Shown: positions 1 to 8,661 of the stretch, piece by piece
Numbering within the stretch: position 1 is the stretch's first letter
Layout: every line of letters begins with the position of its first letter
NCBI RefSeq assembly: GCF_017795885.1
Contig: NZ_CP059297.1
Location: 1,927,001-1,991,000, forward strand
Length of the DNA stretch: 64,000 nucleotides
Direction: 5' to 3'
Source of the DNA: Brevundimonas sp. AJA228-03
GTDB lineage: Bacteria > Pseudomonadota > Alphaproteobacteria > Caulobacterales > Caulobacteraceae
Position numbers and translations under genes: made by a program
The notes under the pieces: generated by a model
What the model saw: only the letters and a program-made list of their open reading frames with translations
Databases searched by the model: none
Told to the model about the DNA's origin: nothing

Positions 1-995
1 GGGACATCGAGCGGATCGAGGGCGAGATCGTCGAGGTGGTCCAGCGGCCCGAGGACGGCTTCATCGACCACGTGGTGCTGAAGGACGGTCGGACGCTGAA
101 GGCCGACCTGTTCATCGATTGCACGGGGTTCCGCGGCCTGCTGATCGAGGGCGCGCTGAAGGCCGGGTATGAGGACTGGTCCCACTGGCTGCCCATGAAC
201 CGGGCCTGGGCGGTGCCGTGCGCGAAGGTGCGGGCGGTCGATCCCTATACCTCGTCCACGGCGCGCGATGCGGGCTGGCAGTGGCGCATCGCGCTGCAGC
301 ACCGGACCGGCAACGGCCATGTCTACTGCAGCGACTATGTCGACGACGATGCGGCGCGCGAGACCCTGCTGGCCAATCTGGACGGAGAGGCGCTGGCCGA
401 GCCCCGGCCACTGCGATTCGTCACCGGCCGGCGCAAGGCGCTGTGGGACAAGAACGTCGTGTCGCTGGGCCTGTCGTCGGGCTTCATCGAGCCGCTGGAG
501 TCCACCAGCATCCATCTGGTGCAGGTCGGGATCTTCCGCCTGTTGCAGCACTGGCCGGACCTGGCGTTCAGCCAGACGAACACAAAGGCCTATAACCGCA
601 GGCTGGTGCGCGAGATCGAGATGGTCCGGGATTTCGTGATCCTGCACTATCACGCGACCGACAGGGACGACACGCCGTTCTGGCGGTATGTGCGGGACAT
701 GCCGATCCCCGACAGCCTGGCCGAACGGGTCGAGCTGTTCCGCGACCGGGGCCTGATGTTCCAGGTCGGGGCCGACGAGTATTTCCAGCCGACGTCCTGG
801 CTGGCCGTCATGTACGGGCAGGGGATCGTGCCCCGGACCCACAACCCGCTCTATGACTACCAGAACCCGGAACAGGTCGCAGCGGGGCTGGAGCAATTGC
901 GACGCGGCTGGGCGGCGACGGCCGAGGCCCTGCCGACGCATGAGGCCTACCTGAAGAGCCATGGGATGTGGGCGATGGACCCGGTAGCGGCATGA
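1..995 (+). CDS. Tryptophan 7-halogenase family flavin-dependent halogenase (3' part, start outside window)
   Basis: The reading frame is already open at the window edge, with the first whole codon at base 3, so only the C-terminal ~330 residues are present. The family uses FADH2 to halogenate indoles or other aromatics in the cytosol. Visible family features are the FIDCTGFRG flavoprotein segment, a WQWRIA stretch at the place of the family motif WxWxIP, and the SGFIEPLESTSIHL block typical of tryptophan halogenases. In that motif the usual proline is alanine. The layout resembles Brevundimonas BrvH-type enzymes, which often sit near TonB receptors (background knowledge; the upstream neighbour is not visible). 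The stop codon overlaps the next gene as ATGA. Substrate cannot be told from the sequence. Confidence 0.88.
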   Translation, partial: DIERIEGEIVEVVQRPEDGFIDHVVLKDGRTLKADLFIDCTGFRGLLIEGALKAGYEDWSHWLPMNRAWAVPCAKVRAVDPYTSSTARDAGWQWRIALQHRTGNGHVYCSDYVDDDAARETLLANLDGEALAEPRPLRFVTGRRKALWDKNVVSLGLSSGFIEPLESTSIHLVQVGIFRLLQHWPDLAFSQTNTKAYNRRLVREIEMVRDFVILHYHATDRDDTPFWRYVRDMPIPDSLAERVELFRDRGLMFQVGADEYFQPTSWLAVMYGQGIVPRTHNPLYDYQNPEQVAAGLEQLRRGWAATAEALPTHEAYLKSHGMWAMDPVAA

Positions 996-2029
996 GCGAG
1001 GCCGAGGTCCTGACCCGCGTCGAGAACGGCGTCGGGCGCATTACCCTGAACCGGCCAAAGGCCCTGCACGCCCTGAACCTGGGCATGTGCGAGATCATGA
1101 CGACGGCTCTGCTGGACTGGCGCGACGACGACGTGGTCCGGTCGGTGCTGATCGACCATGCGGGCGAGCGCGGGTTCTGTGCGGGGGGCGACATCCGGAT
1201 GATCGCCGCGAGCGGGGCGACCGATGCCGTCGAGGCCAGGGCCTTCTTTCATGCGGAATATCGGCTGAACGACCTTCTGTTCCGCTATCCGAAGACCGTC
1301 GTCGCGGTGATGGACGGGATCGTGATGGGCGGCGGGGTCGGGATTTCGATGCCCGCCGATGTGCGGATCGCCACCGAGCGGACGACCTTCGCCATGCCGG
1401 AGACGGGCATCGGCCTGTTTCCCGATGTGGGCGGCGGGTGGTTCCTGCCGCGCCTGCCCGAGCCGGAGCTTGGGACCTGGCTGGCCCTGACGGGCGCACG
1501 GTTGAAGGGGCGCGACACGGTGGCAGCGGCTGTGGCGACGCATTTCGTCGGGAGCGACGGGGTCGAGGCCCTGAAGACGGCCCTGGTCGCGGACGGGCTG
1601 TCGGCGCTGGACGGGCTGGCGACTGATGGCGATCCGATCGTGCCGGTGCCGGGCATCCTGATCCCGCTGTTCGGGCATGACACGGTCGAGGGGGTGCTTG
1701 CGGCGCTGGAAGCCGACGGCGGCGACTGGCCGCTGGCGCAGCGGGCGATCCTGACGTCGCGGTCGCCGCAGTCGCTCAAGGTCACGCTGCGCCAGTTGCG
1801 CGAGAGCGCGAGGATGACTTCGTTCGCAGACAATATGGCTATGGAATACCGGCTGGGCGGGCGGATCGTGCGGACCCACGATTTCCAGGAGGGCGTGCGC
1901 GCCGTCATCGTCGACAAGGACAATGCGCCGCAGTGGTCGCCGGCGACCCTGGCCGAGGTCGACGATGTGGCGATCGAGGCCCTGTTCGCGCCCCTGCCGG
2001 AGGGCGAGGAATGGACGCCGCTGGCCTGA
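992..2029 (+). CDS. Enoyl-CoA hydratase/isomerase family, probable 3-hydroxyisobutyryl-CoA hydrolase
   Basis: A 345-aa crotonase-fold protein. The start at 992 (MSEAEVL) forms an ATGA overlap with the halogenase; an in-frame GTG at 968 is possible but less natural. The oxyanion-hole segment FCAGGDIRM and the block DGIVMGGGVGISMP followed by MPETGIGLFPDVGGGWFLPRL match 3-hydroxyisobutyryl-CoA hydrolases, as does the length of ~345 aa (simple enoyl-CoA hydratases are ~260). The reaction releases 3-hydroxyisobutyrate from its CoA ester in valine breakdown. A 3-hydroxyisobutyrate dehydrogenase lies 1.7 kb downstream on the same strand, which fits that pathway. Another CoA substrate remains possible. 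Confidence 0.88.
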   Translation: MSEAEVLTRVENGVGRITLNRPKALHALNLGMCEIMTTALLDWRDDDVVRSVLIDHAGERGFCAGGDIRMIAASGATDAVEARAFFHAEYRLNDLLFRYPKTVVAVMDGIVMGGGVGISMPADVRIATERTTFAMPETGIGLFPDVGGGWFLPRLPEPELGTWLALTGARLKGRDTVAAAVATHFVGSDGVEALKTALVADGLSALDGLATDGDPIVPVPGILIPLFGHDTVEGVLAALEADGGDWPLAQRAILTSRSPQSLKVTLRQLRESARMTSFADNMAMEYRLGGRIVRTHDFQEGVRAVIVDKDNAPQWSPATLAEVDDVAIEALFAPLPEGEEWTPLA

Positions 2030-2093
2030 TGCGGCTTGCATCCGGGCGCGGTCCCGCGCGTAAGTGGATCAACCGATGTTCGAGGATCCTCCC

Positions 2094-2867
2094 ATGCTGA
2101 AGTCGACCCTGATCGCCGTCTCCGCCCTGGCCCTGCTGGCCGCGACCCCGGTCTGTGCCGGCCAGACGGCGGCCGATCCTGACGAGCGGCCGTCGGCGGT
2201 CGTTCAGGACTATGCTCTGGCCATCGCCGACCCGCTGCGGCCCGCGTCCGAAGTCGCCCGCGACCCGCTGAGGAAGCCCGCCGAGATGCTGGCCTTTGCA
2301 CAAATCGGGGGCGGAGAGCGGATCGCCGACGTGCGTCCGGAGGAGGGCTATTTCAGCCGTCTGTTCGCGCGGGCCGTGGGACCCGAGGGGCGGGTCTATG
2401 CCTTTGTGCCGAACCAGACCTCGGCACGCGAGAACGCCTATGGCGACACCCTGGCGGCCGACTATCCGAACGTGACGCGGATCACGGGCGCGCTGGAGGA
2501 CCTGACGTTCCCCGAGCCACTGGACGTGGTCTTCATGGGCCAGGAGTATCATGACTTCGTGATCGACCGGTTCGGCGTCGATGTGACCCGGATGAACGCG
2601 GCGGTCTTCAAGGCCCTGAAGCCCGGCGGCCTGTATGTCATCCTCGACCACGAAGCCGCGCCGGGGGCCGGGACGACGGTCGTCGGGACGCTGCACCGGA
2701 TCGAGGCCTCCGCCTTGCGGGCCCAGGTCGAGGCGGCGGGCTTCGTCTTCGACGGCGAGACGGACGCGGTCCGCAACCCCGCCGACGACCACAGCCTGTC
2801 GGTCTTCGACGAGGCGATCCGGGGCCGGACCGATCAATTCGTGCTGCGGTTCAGGAAGCCGGGCTGA
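2094..2867 (+). CDS. Exported class I methyltransferase-like protein (copy 1 of a tandem pair)
   Basis: A 257-aa protein with a clear signal peptide (MLKSTLIAVSALALLAATPVCAG) and a Rossmann methyltransferase-like fold of the type called predicted methyltransferase (COG4798-like). The start at 2094 is preferred over 2064 because it places the signal peptide at the N-terminus and has GAGGATCC upstream. SAM motif I appears eroded: the expected glycine-rich loop reads DVRPEEGYF. The late-strand block LKPGGLYVILDHEA and the C-terminus DQFVLRFRKPG are shared with the next gene. A methyltransferase fold outside the cytoplasm has no obvious SAM supply, so the activity is unknown. Confidence 0.72.
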   Translation: MLKSTLIAVSALALLAATPVCAGQTAADPDERPSAVVQDYALAIADPLRPASEVARDPLRKPAEMLAFAQIGGGERIADVRPEEGYFSRLFARAVGPEGRVYAFVPNQTSARENAYGDTLAADYPNVTRITGALEDLTFPEPLDVVFMGQEYHDFVIDRFGVDVTRMNAAVFKALKPGGLYVILDHEAAPGAGTTVVGTLHRIEASALRAQVEAAGFVFDGETDAVRNPADDHSLSVFDEAIRGRTDQFVLRFRKPG

Positions 2868-2928
2868 CGGCCCTGCGGCCACGCGCTAGACTGGTCCTCG
2901 CGCCAGCCCGGCGTTCGAGGAGGTCCTG

Positions 2929-3693
2929 ATGCGTCGTTCGCTCGCCTTTCTGCTCACCGGGGCCGTTTCGGCCACGATCCTGCTGACGACCGGGGCGATG
3001 GCACCCCTGTCGCAGGACGCCGGAGCCTATGCCTCCGTGCTGTCCGACACCGCCCGGCCCGAGGCGGACCGCGCCCGCGACGCGACCCGCAAGACGGCCG
3101 AGACCCTGGCGTTCGCAGAGGTCGAACCCGGCGAAAAGGTCGGCGACATGATCATCGGCGGCGGCTTCTTCACCCGCGTGTTCGCCAGCGCGGTCGGAGC
3201 CGGGGGCGAGGTGGTCGCGTGGCAGCCGGCGGAGTTCGTCGCGTTTCAGGCCAGCTATGGCGAGGCCCTGGCGGCGGCCGATGCCATGGACAATGTCTCG
3301 GCCATCCGCTCGCCGATCGGGGCTCCGGAGTTTCCGTCGGGGATGGACCTGATCTTCACGGCCCAGAACTATCACGACCTGCATCTGAAACCCTTCCCGG
3401 CGGACACGGCAGCCAGGGTCAATGCGGCGGTGTTCGCGGCACTGAAGCCGGGCGGGCTCTATGTCATCGTCGACCACGCGGCCCTGCCGGGCGCGGGGCT
3501 GGAGGCGGCGGACAGTCTGCACCGGATCGACGTGGCCGACGTGAAGCGGGAGGTCGAGGCGGCGGGCTTCGTGCTGGAGGCCGACAGCGATGTGCTGGCC
3601 AATCCGGCTGATCCGCACACGGCCAATGTCTTCGACCCGGCGATCCGGGGTCACACCGACCAGTTCATGCTGCGGTTCAGAAAACCGGCCTGA
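2929..3693 (+). CDS. Exported class I methyltransferase-like protein (copy 2 of a tandem pair)
   Basis: A 254-aa paralogue of the preceding gene, with its own signal peptide (MRRSLAFLLTGAVSATILL) and a GAGGAGG ribosome-binding site before the ATG. The two proteins share the order of conserved blocks: RKTAETLAFAEV, the motif I region, QNYHDLH, LKPGGLYVIVDHAA, LHRID, EVEAAGFVLE and the C-terminal DQFMLRFRKPA. Motif I here reads MIIGGGFF, closer to a glycine loop than in copy 1. The 61-bp spacing and shared strand suggest co-transcription. Function unknown. Confidence 0.72.
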   Translation: MRRSLAFLLTGAVSATILLTTGAMAPLSQDAGAYASVLSDTARPEADRARDATRKTAETLAFAEVEPGEKVGDMIIGGGFFTRVFASAVGAGGEVVAWQPAEFVAFQASYGEALAAADAMDNVSAIRSPIGAPEFPSGMDLIFTAQNYHDLHLKPFPADTAARVNAAVFAALKPGGLYVIVDHAALPGAGLEAADSLHRIDVADVKREVEAAGFVLEADSDVLANPADPHTANVFDPAIRGHTDQFMLRFRKPA

Positions 3694-3757
3694 CGGTCTG
3701 GCGGGCAGCGGGACGAGGGGCTAACCCGAAAGAAAAATCGCTTTCGGGAGAGACGTC

Positions 3758-4663
3758 ATGACCAGCAAGGTCGCCTTCATCGGACTGGGCAATATGGGCG
3801 GCGGCATGGCCGCCAACCAGGCCAAAGCCGGTCATGCCGTCGCCGCGTTCGACCTGTCGGCCGCCGCACTGGAGCGCGCGGGCGCGGCGGGGTGTTCGCC
3901 GGTCACGTCGGTGGCCGATGCGGTCCGCGACGCCGATGTGGTCATCACCATGCTGCCGGCCGGGCCGCATGTGCTGAAGGTCTATTCGGAGCAGATCATC
4001 GGCGTGGCCCCGTCGTCCGCCCTGCTGCTGGACTGTTCGACCATCGACGTGGACACGGCGCGCAAGGTCGCCGGTCTGGCGCGGGACGGCGGCTATGCCT
4101 TCGCTGATGCCCCGGTCTCGGGCGGAACCATGGCGGCGGATGCGGGGACCCTGGCCTTCATGGTCGGGTGCGACGAGGCGGATTTCGGGCGCGTCGAGGC
4201 CGCACTGGAGCCGATGAGCCGGGCGACCTTCCGGGCCGGCGACCACGGGGCCGGGCAGGCGGCCAAGATCTGCAACAACATGATCCTGGGTATCACCATG
4301 CTGGGGACCTGCGAGGCGATCGCCCTGGCCGAGAAGCTGGGGCTGGACCCGGTCAAGTTCTTCGACATTGCGGCCAAGTCGTCGGGGCAGAGCTGGTCGG
4401 TGACCACCTACTATCCATGGCCCGGACCGGTGCCGACCGCGCCGTCGAACCGCAACTACGACGGCGGGTTCGCCACGGCCATGATGCTGAAGGACCTGAA
4501 GCTGGCCCAGGACGCGGCGGCAAAGGCGGGGGCGGCGACGCCGCTGGGGGCGCAGTCGGAGGCGTTGTTCCAGCTGTTCGACCGGCTGGGTTACGGCGGA
4601 CGGGACTTCTCGGGCATTCTGCAGATGCTGCGCGGGAAGCTGGAAGACCTGCCGAAGGCTTAG
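3758..4663 (+). CDS. mmsB: 3-hydroxyisobutyrate dehydrogenase
   Basis: A 301-aa NAD-dependent beta-hydroxyacid dehydrogenase that oxidises 3-hydroxyisobutyrate to methylmalonate semialdehyde in valine catabolism. The N-terminal Rossmann motif is FIGLGNMGGGMAANQ (about residues 7-21), the substrate-binding signature is DAPVSGGTMAADAGTL, and the catalytic lysine lies in GAGQAAKICNNMIL. The length is standard for the family. The ATG at 3758 follows GGGAGAGACGTC. It belongs with the upstream CoA hydrolase, although two exported methyltransferase-like genes separate them. Confidence 0.93.
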   Translation: MTSKVAFIGLGNMGGGMAANQAKAGHAVAAFDLSAAALERAGAAGCSPVTSVADAVRDADVVITMLPAGPHVLKVYSEQIIGVAPSSALLLDCSTIDVDTARKVAGLARDGGYAFADAPVSGGTMAADAGTLAFMVGCDEADFGRVEAALEPMSRATFRAGDHGAGQAAKICNNMILGITMLGTCEAIALAEKLGLDPVKFFDIAAKSSGQSWSVTTYYPWPGPVPTAPSNRNYDGGFATAMMLKDLKLAQDAAAKAGAATPLGAQSEALFQLFDRLGYGGRDFSGILQMLRGKLEDLPKA

Positions 4664-4779
4664 TTGAGAACCGTTATCGATTAAGGGCTTGCGACGATTT
4701 CGCCTTGCTCTGCAGGTGGACTTTGGAGTGTCATCGGCGCAACCCGTTGCCGTTTCCGACGCAGCCGAAAGCCGTCCCC

Positions 4780-6000
4780 GTGTTCGACTACACCGCCGCA
4801 TTCCAGTCCGCCGTCGATCAGGTCAGGGACGAGGGTCGTTATCGGGTCTTTGCCGATCTGAAGCGGGTGCGGGGTCAGTTCCCCCGGGCCGTGCGGCGTC
4901 GCGCGGACGGGACCGAGCAGGACTGCGTGATCTGGTGCTCCAACGACTATCTCGGCATGGGCCAACACCCGGCCGTGCTGGAGGCCATGTCGGCCGAGCT
5001 GGACGCCGTGGGCGCCGGGGCCGGGGGCACGCGCAACATCAGTGGCACGACGCGCTCGGCGGTCGATCTGGAGGCCGAGCTGGCAGCCTGGCACCGGAAA
5101 GAAGCGGCGCTTCTGTTCACCTCGGGCTATGTGGCCAATGAGGCGACGTTGACGACGCTGCAGAAGATCCTGCCGGGTCTGATCATCTTCTCCGACAGCC
5201 TGAACCATGCCTCGATGATCGCGGGCATCCGGAACGGCGGCTGCGAGCGGCATGTCTTCCGGCACAACGACCTGGTGCATCTGGAGACCCTGCTGGCGGC
5301 GGCTCGGCCGATGCGCCCAGGCTGGTGGCGTTCGAGCGTCTATTCGATGGACGGCGACATCGCCGACCTGGCAGGCACCATCGCCCTGGCCGGAAATACG
5401 GGGCCCTGACCTATCTGGACGAGGTCCACGCCGTCGGCCTGTACGGCGCGACCGGGGCGGGCGTGGCCGAGCGGGACGGGGTGCTGGACGGCATCGACAT
5501 CGTCGAATGCACCCTGGGCAAGGCCATCGGCGTGATGGGCGGCTATATCGCCGCCGACGCCGTGATCGTGGACGCGGTCCGCAGCTGGGCCTCGGGCTTC
5601 ATCTTCACCACCTCCTGCCGTAAGCCTGACGGCGGGAGCCCTGGCCTCGGTCCGTCACCTGAAGACCCACCCCGAACTGCGCGACGCCCATCAGGAACGG
5701 GCCGCGACCCTGAAGCGCCGCTTCGCCGAGGCGGGCATCCCGGTCATGCCGTCCGAGAGCCATATCGTGCCGGTCTTCGTCGGCGATCCGGTCCATGCCA
5801 AGATGATCTCGGACATGCTGCTGGAAGACCACGGCATCTATGTCCAGCCGATCAACTATCCGACTGTGCCCAAGGGCACCGAGCGCCTGCGCTTCACCCC
5901 CTCGCCCAATCACGACGACGCCATGATGGACGCCCTGGTCACGGCCATGGACCGGCTGTGGACCCACTGCAACGTCGCCCGGATGCCGGTCGCGGCCTGA
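4780..6000 (+). CDS. hemA: 5-aminolevulinate synthase, interrupted by several small indels
   Basis: ALA synthase condenses glycine and succinyl-CoA, the first step of heme synthesis in alphaproteobacteria; it is PLP-dependent. The N-terminus from GTG 4780 ([19 protein letters not shown]) and most of the protein are highly typical, including [15 protein letters not shown] with the PLP lysine. The frame moves 1 to 0 near 5308-5313, back to 1 near 5334-5337 (GAG|CGTC where GAGAGCGTC is expected), to 0 near 5388-5391 (GCCGGAAATAC for GCCCGGAAATAC) and back to 1 near 5611-5625. The net loss is consistent with a ~409-aa intact gene. Codons on both sides look fully constrained, so sequencing or assembly error is more likely than a dead gene, since this is normally the only route to ALA in the group. 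No strong ribosome-binding site precedes the GTG. Confidence 0.85.
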
Positions 6001-6179
6001 TGGACGACGACCTCGGAGAGGTCATTGTCGAGTCCACCCGCAATGGCGTCTATCTGAAGGTCACGGCCGTTCACGTCGCCACGGGTATCGAGGCGACCGC
6101 CGTGGGTCCGGCCGCCGAGCCCAAGGCGGTCGAGCGGCTGGCCATAGCCAAGCTCAGGCGTCTGATCGCCGCGTCCTGA
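6000..6179 (+). CDS. Small conserved-looking protein, possibly DUF6898 family
   Basis: A 59-aa ORF whose ATG overlaps the hemA stop as TGATG. The protein begins [16 protein letters not shown] and ends with a lysine/arginine-rich helix ([15 protein letters not shown]). It has no signal peptide or membrane segment. I associate this sequence style and its place before glyA with the alphaproteobacterial DUF6898 group, from memory only. Translational coupling to hemA and a plausible composition make it a real gene; its role is unknown. Confidence 0.6.
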   Translation: MDDDLGEVIVESTRNGVYLKVTAVHVATGIEATAVGPAAEPKAVERLAIAKLRRLIAAS

Positions 6180-6244
6180 CACAAGATGTTGTGGCTAACG
6201 GCGGTCGGGACTAGATAGGACGCCTCCCGTTTCGCCAGCCCCGG

Positions 6245-7540
6245 ATGCCGCCCGTGACCGCTCATTTCATCCATGACGCCTATTTCTCGCGCGGTCTGGC
6301 GCAGAGCGATCCGGATGTCTTCGACGCCGTCACCGGCGAGCTGCACCGCCAGCAGGAACAGATCGAGCTGATTGCGTCGGAAAATATCGTCTCCAAGGCA
6401 GTGCTGGAGGCGCAAGGCAGCGTTCTGACCAACAAATACGCCGAGGGCTATCCGGGCCGTCGCTACTATGGCGGCTGCGAATTCGTCGATGTGACCGAGG
6501 ATCTGGCGCGCGAGCGGGCCAAAGAACTGTTCGGCGCGGCCTTCGCCAATGTCCAGCCGCACTCGGGGGCGCAGGCGAACCAGGCGGTGTTCTTTGCCCT
6601 GCTGCAGCCCGGCGATACCTTCCTGGGCATGGATCTGGCCGCCGGCGGGCACCTGACGCACGGCAGCCCGGCCAACCAGTCGGGCAAGTGGTTCCGGCCG
6701 GTGACCTACAAGGTGACCGAGGACACCCACCTGATCGACTATGACCATGTCGCCGAGATGGCGCTGAAGGAAAAGCCCAAGCTGATCGTGGCGGGCGCCT
6801 CGGCCTACAGCCGTCACATCGACTTCGTGCGGTTCCGCGAGATCGCCGACAGCGTGGGTGCATACCTGATGGTCGACATGGCCCACTATGCGGGTCTGGT
6901 GGCCGGTGGCGTCTATCCGAACCCGGTGCCGCACGCCCATATCGTGACGACGACGACGCACAAGACCCTGAGGGGGCCGCGCGGTGGCCTGATCCTGTCC
7001 AACGATGTGGAGATCGGCAAGAAGATCAACTCGGCCGTCTTCCCCGGCCTTCAGGGCGGACCGCTGGAGCATGTGATCGCCGCCAAGGCCGTGGCCTTCG
7101 GCGAGGCGCTGAAGCCCGAGTTCAAGGCCTATGCGAAACAGGTCGTGCTGAATGCCCAGGCCCTGGCGGCCGTGCTGGTCGAGCGGGGTCTGGCGATCGT
7201 GTCGGGCGGCACCGACAGCCACCTGATGCTGGTCGATCTGCGGCCCAAGGGCGTGACGGGCAAGGCGACCGAGCTGCAGCTGGAACACGCCCTGATGACC
7301 TGCAACAAGAACGGCGTGCCGTTCGACACCGCGCCCTTCACCGTGACCTCGGGCGTGCGGCTGGGGACGCCGGCGGGAACGACACGCGGGTTTGGCGTGG
7401 CCGAGTTCCAGAAGGTCGGTCACTGGATCGCCGACGTCGTCTCCTCGATGAACGGCGGGGACGAGGCCGATCCGGCCGTGATCGCCGAGGTGGCGGGCAA
7501 GGTGCGCGCGCTGACCGGCCGCTTCCCGATCTACGGATAG
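6245..7540 (+). CDS. glyA: Serine hydroxymethyltransferase
   Basis: A 431-aa cytosolic PLP enzyme that interconverts serine plus tetrahydrofolate with glycine plus methylene-THF. Diagnostic blocks are [36 protein letters not shown], and the PLP-lysine site [14 protein letters not shown] around residue 240. The C-terminus carries [11 protein letters not shown]. Full length for the family. The ATG at 6245 follows a 65-bp gap, so it may have its own promoter. It heads the glyA-nrdR-rib-nusB-thiL series, where folate, nucleotide and riboflavin genes are grouped. Confidence 0.97.
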   Translation: MPPVTAHFIHDAYFSRGLAQSDPDVFDAVTGELHRQQEQIELIASENIVSKAVLEAQGSVLTNKYAEGYPGRRYYGGCEFVDVTEDLARERAKELFGAAFANVQPHSGAQANQAVFFALLQPGDTFLGMDLAAGGHLTHGSPANQSGKWFRPVTYKVTEDTHLIDYDHVAEMALKEKPKLIVAGASAYSRHIDFVRFREIADSVGAYLMVDMAHYAGLVAGGVYPNPVPHAHIVTTTTHKTLRGPRGGLILSNDVEIGKKINSAVFPGLQGGPLEHVIAAKAVAFGEALKPEFKAYAKQVVLNAQALAAVLVERGLAIVSGGTDSHLMLVDLRPKGVTGKATELQLEHALMTCNKNGVPFDTAPFTVTSGVRLGTPAGTTRGFGVAEFQKVGHWIADVVSSMNGGDEADPAVIAEVAGKVRALTGRFPIYG

Positions 7541-7549
7541 GGTTTTCGC

Positions 7550-8026
7550 ATGAAGTGCCCGTTCTGCGGCAATATGGACAGCCAGGTGAAGGACAGCCGC
7601 CCGTCGGACGACGGCGCGGCCATCCGGCGCCGCCGGTCCTGTCCGAACTGCAACGGGCGTTTTACCACCTTCGAGCGGGTGCAGCTGCGCGAACTGGTGA
7701 TCCTGAAGCGAAACGGTCGACGGACGCCGTTCGACCGGGACAAGCTGGAGCGATCGCTGGCCATCGCGCTGCGGAAGCGGCCGATCCAGCCCGAACAGGT
7801 CGAGCAGATGGTCTCGCGGATCGTGCGCCAGCTGGAGAGTCTCGGCGAGACCGAGATCCCGTCCAGTGTCGTGGGGGACTTCATCATGAAGGCGCTGAAG
7901 GGCGTCGATGAGGTGGCCTATGTCCGCTATGCGTCGGTCTACAAGGACTTCCGGGCGACGGGCGATTTCGCGCGGTTCCTCGGCGACGAGGGGCTGGACG
8001 ACGATCAGGGACCATCGAGGACCTGA
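7550..8026 (+). CDS. nrdR: Transcriptional repressor NrdR
   Basis: A 158-aa repressor of ribonucleotide reductase genes that senses ATP/dATP. The N-terminal zinc ribbon is visible as CPFCGN and CPNCNGRF (residues ~3-34), followed by the ATP-cone beginning [19 protein letters not shown]. It starts 9 bp after glyA, and its stop TGA overlaps the next start as TGATG, so it is translated within the glyA-rib unit. The C-terminal tail [12 protein letters not shown] is slightly longer than the family norm of ~150 aa. Confidence 0.96.
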   Translation: MKCPFCGNMDSQVKDSRPSDDGAAIRRRRSCPNCNGRFTTFERVQLRELVILKRNGRRTPFDRDKLERSLAIALRKRPIQPEQVEQMVSRIVRQLESLGETEIPSSVVGDFIMKALKGVDEVAYVRYASVYKDFRATGDFARFLGDEGLDDDQGPSRT

Positions 8027-8658
8027 TGCGGCCCCGGATCACCTGGAAGGTCGCCACGTCGCTGGACGGGCGCATCGGCACATCGACGGGCGAAAGCCAG
8101 TGGATCACCGGCCCGCAGGCGCGCGAGCAGGGCCATCGGCTGAGGGCCGCGCATGACGCGGTCCTGGTCGGGGTGGAGACGGTCCTGGCCGATGATCCCA
8201 GGCTGACCGTTCGACTGCCGGACGGGGAAACGGGCACCGATCCGCTGCGCGTTGTGCTGGACAGCCGGCTGCGGACGCCGCCGTTCGCCCGGCTGGCCCG
8301 GGCAGGAACCCTCATCCTGACGACGCGCGAGCCTGTCGTGATCGGCGAGGCTGAAATCGTCCGGGTGGCGGGCGACAGCCAGGGACGGCCCACGGTCGAT
8401 GCCGTGCTGCAGACCCTGGCGGCGCGCGGGGTGACGTCGCTGATGATCGAGGGCGGAGGCCGGGTCGCGGCCTGTTTCGTCACCGCTGGCGTGGTCGATG
8501 CCATCGAATGGTTCCGGGCCCCGATCCTGCTGGGCGGCGACGGTCGTCCGGGCGTGGCGGCCCTGGCCCTGGCACGACTGGCGCATGCGCCGCGCTATCG
8601 ACGCCTTGCGGCGGAGCCCATGGGTGACGACCTGTGGGAACGTTACGAGAAGGCTTGA
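8026..8658 (+). CDS. RibD C-terminal reductase domain protein without the deaminase domain
   Basis: A 210-aa protein that starts directly with the RibD reductase motif (RPRITWKVATSLDGRI) and carries GESQWITG, RAAHDAVLVGVETVLADDPRLT and a late MIEGGGRVAACF. These mark the NADPH-dependent 5-amino-6-(5-phosphoribosylamino)uracil reductase half of RibD. The N-terminal zinc deaminase domain (HAE and PCxxxxxxPPC motifs) is absent, and the overlap with nrdR leaves no room for it. The neighbours ribE, ribBA and ribH support a role in riboflavin synthesis. An alternative is a dihydrofolate-reductase-like RibD-fold enzyme. Confidence 0.88.
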   Translation: MRPRITWKVATSLDGRIGTSTGESQWITGPQAREQGHRLRAAHDAVLVGVETVLADDPRLTVRLPDGETGTDPLRVVLDSRLRTPPFARLARAGTLILTTREPVVIGEAEIVRVAGDSQGRPTVDAVLQTLAARGVTSLMIEGGGRVAACFVTAGVVDAIEWFRAPILLGGDGRPGVAALALARLAHAPRYRRLAAEPMGDDLWERYEKA

Positions 8659-8661
8659 ACC

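Noticed and set aside
947..2041. 364-codon minus-strand ORF opposite the CoA hydrolase
   Set aside because: High-GC antisense shadow with Arg/Gly/Ala-rich composition and no recognisable domain; the plus-strand gene is clearly real.
4168..5409. Long plus-strand ORF of 413 codons beginning inside mmsB
   Set aside because: Its first ~200 codons are an off-frame shadow of mmsB; only the part from GTG 4780 is hemA.
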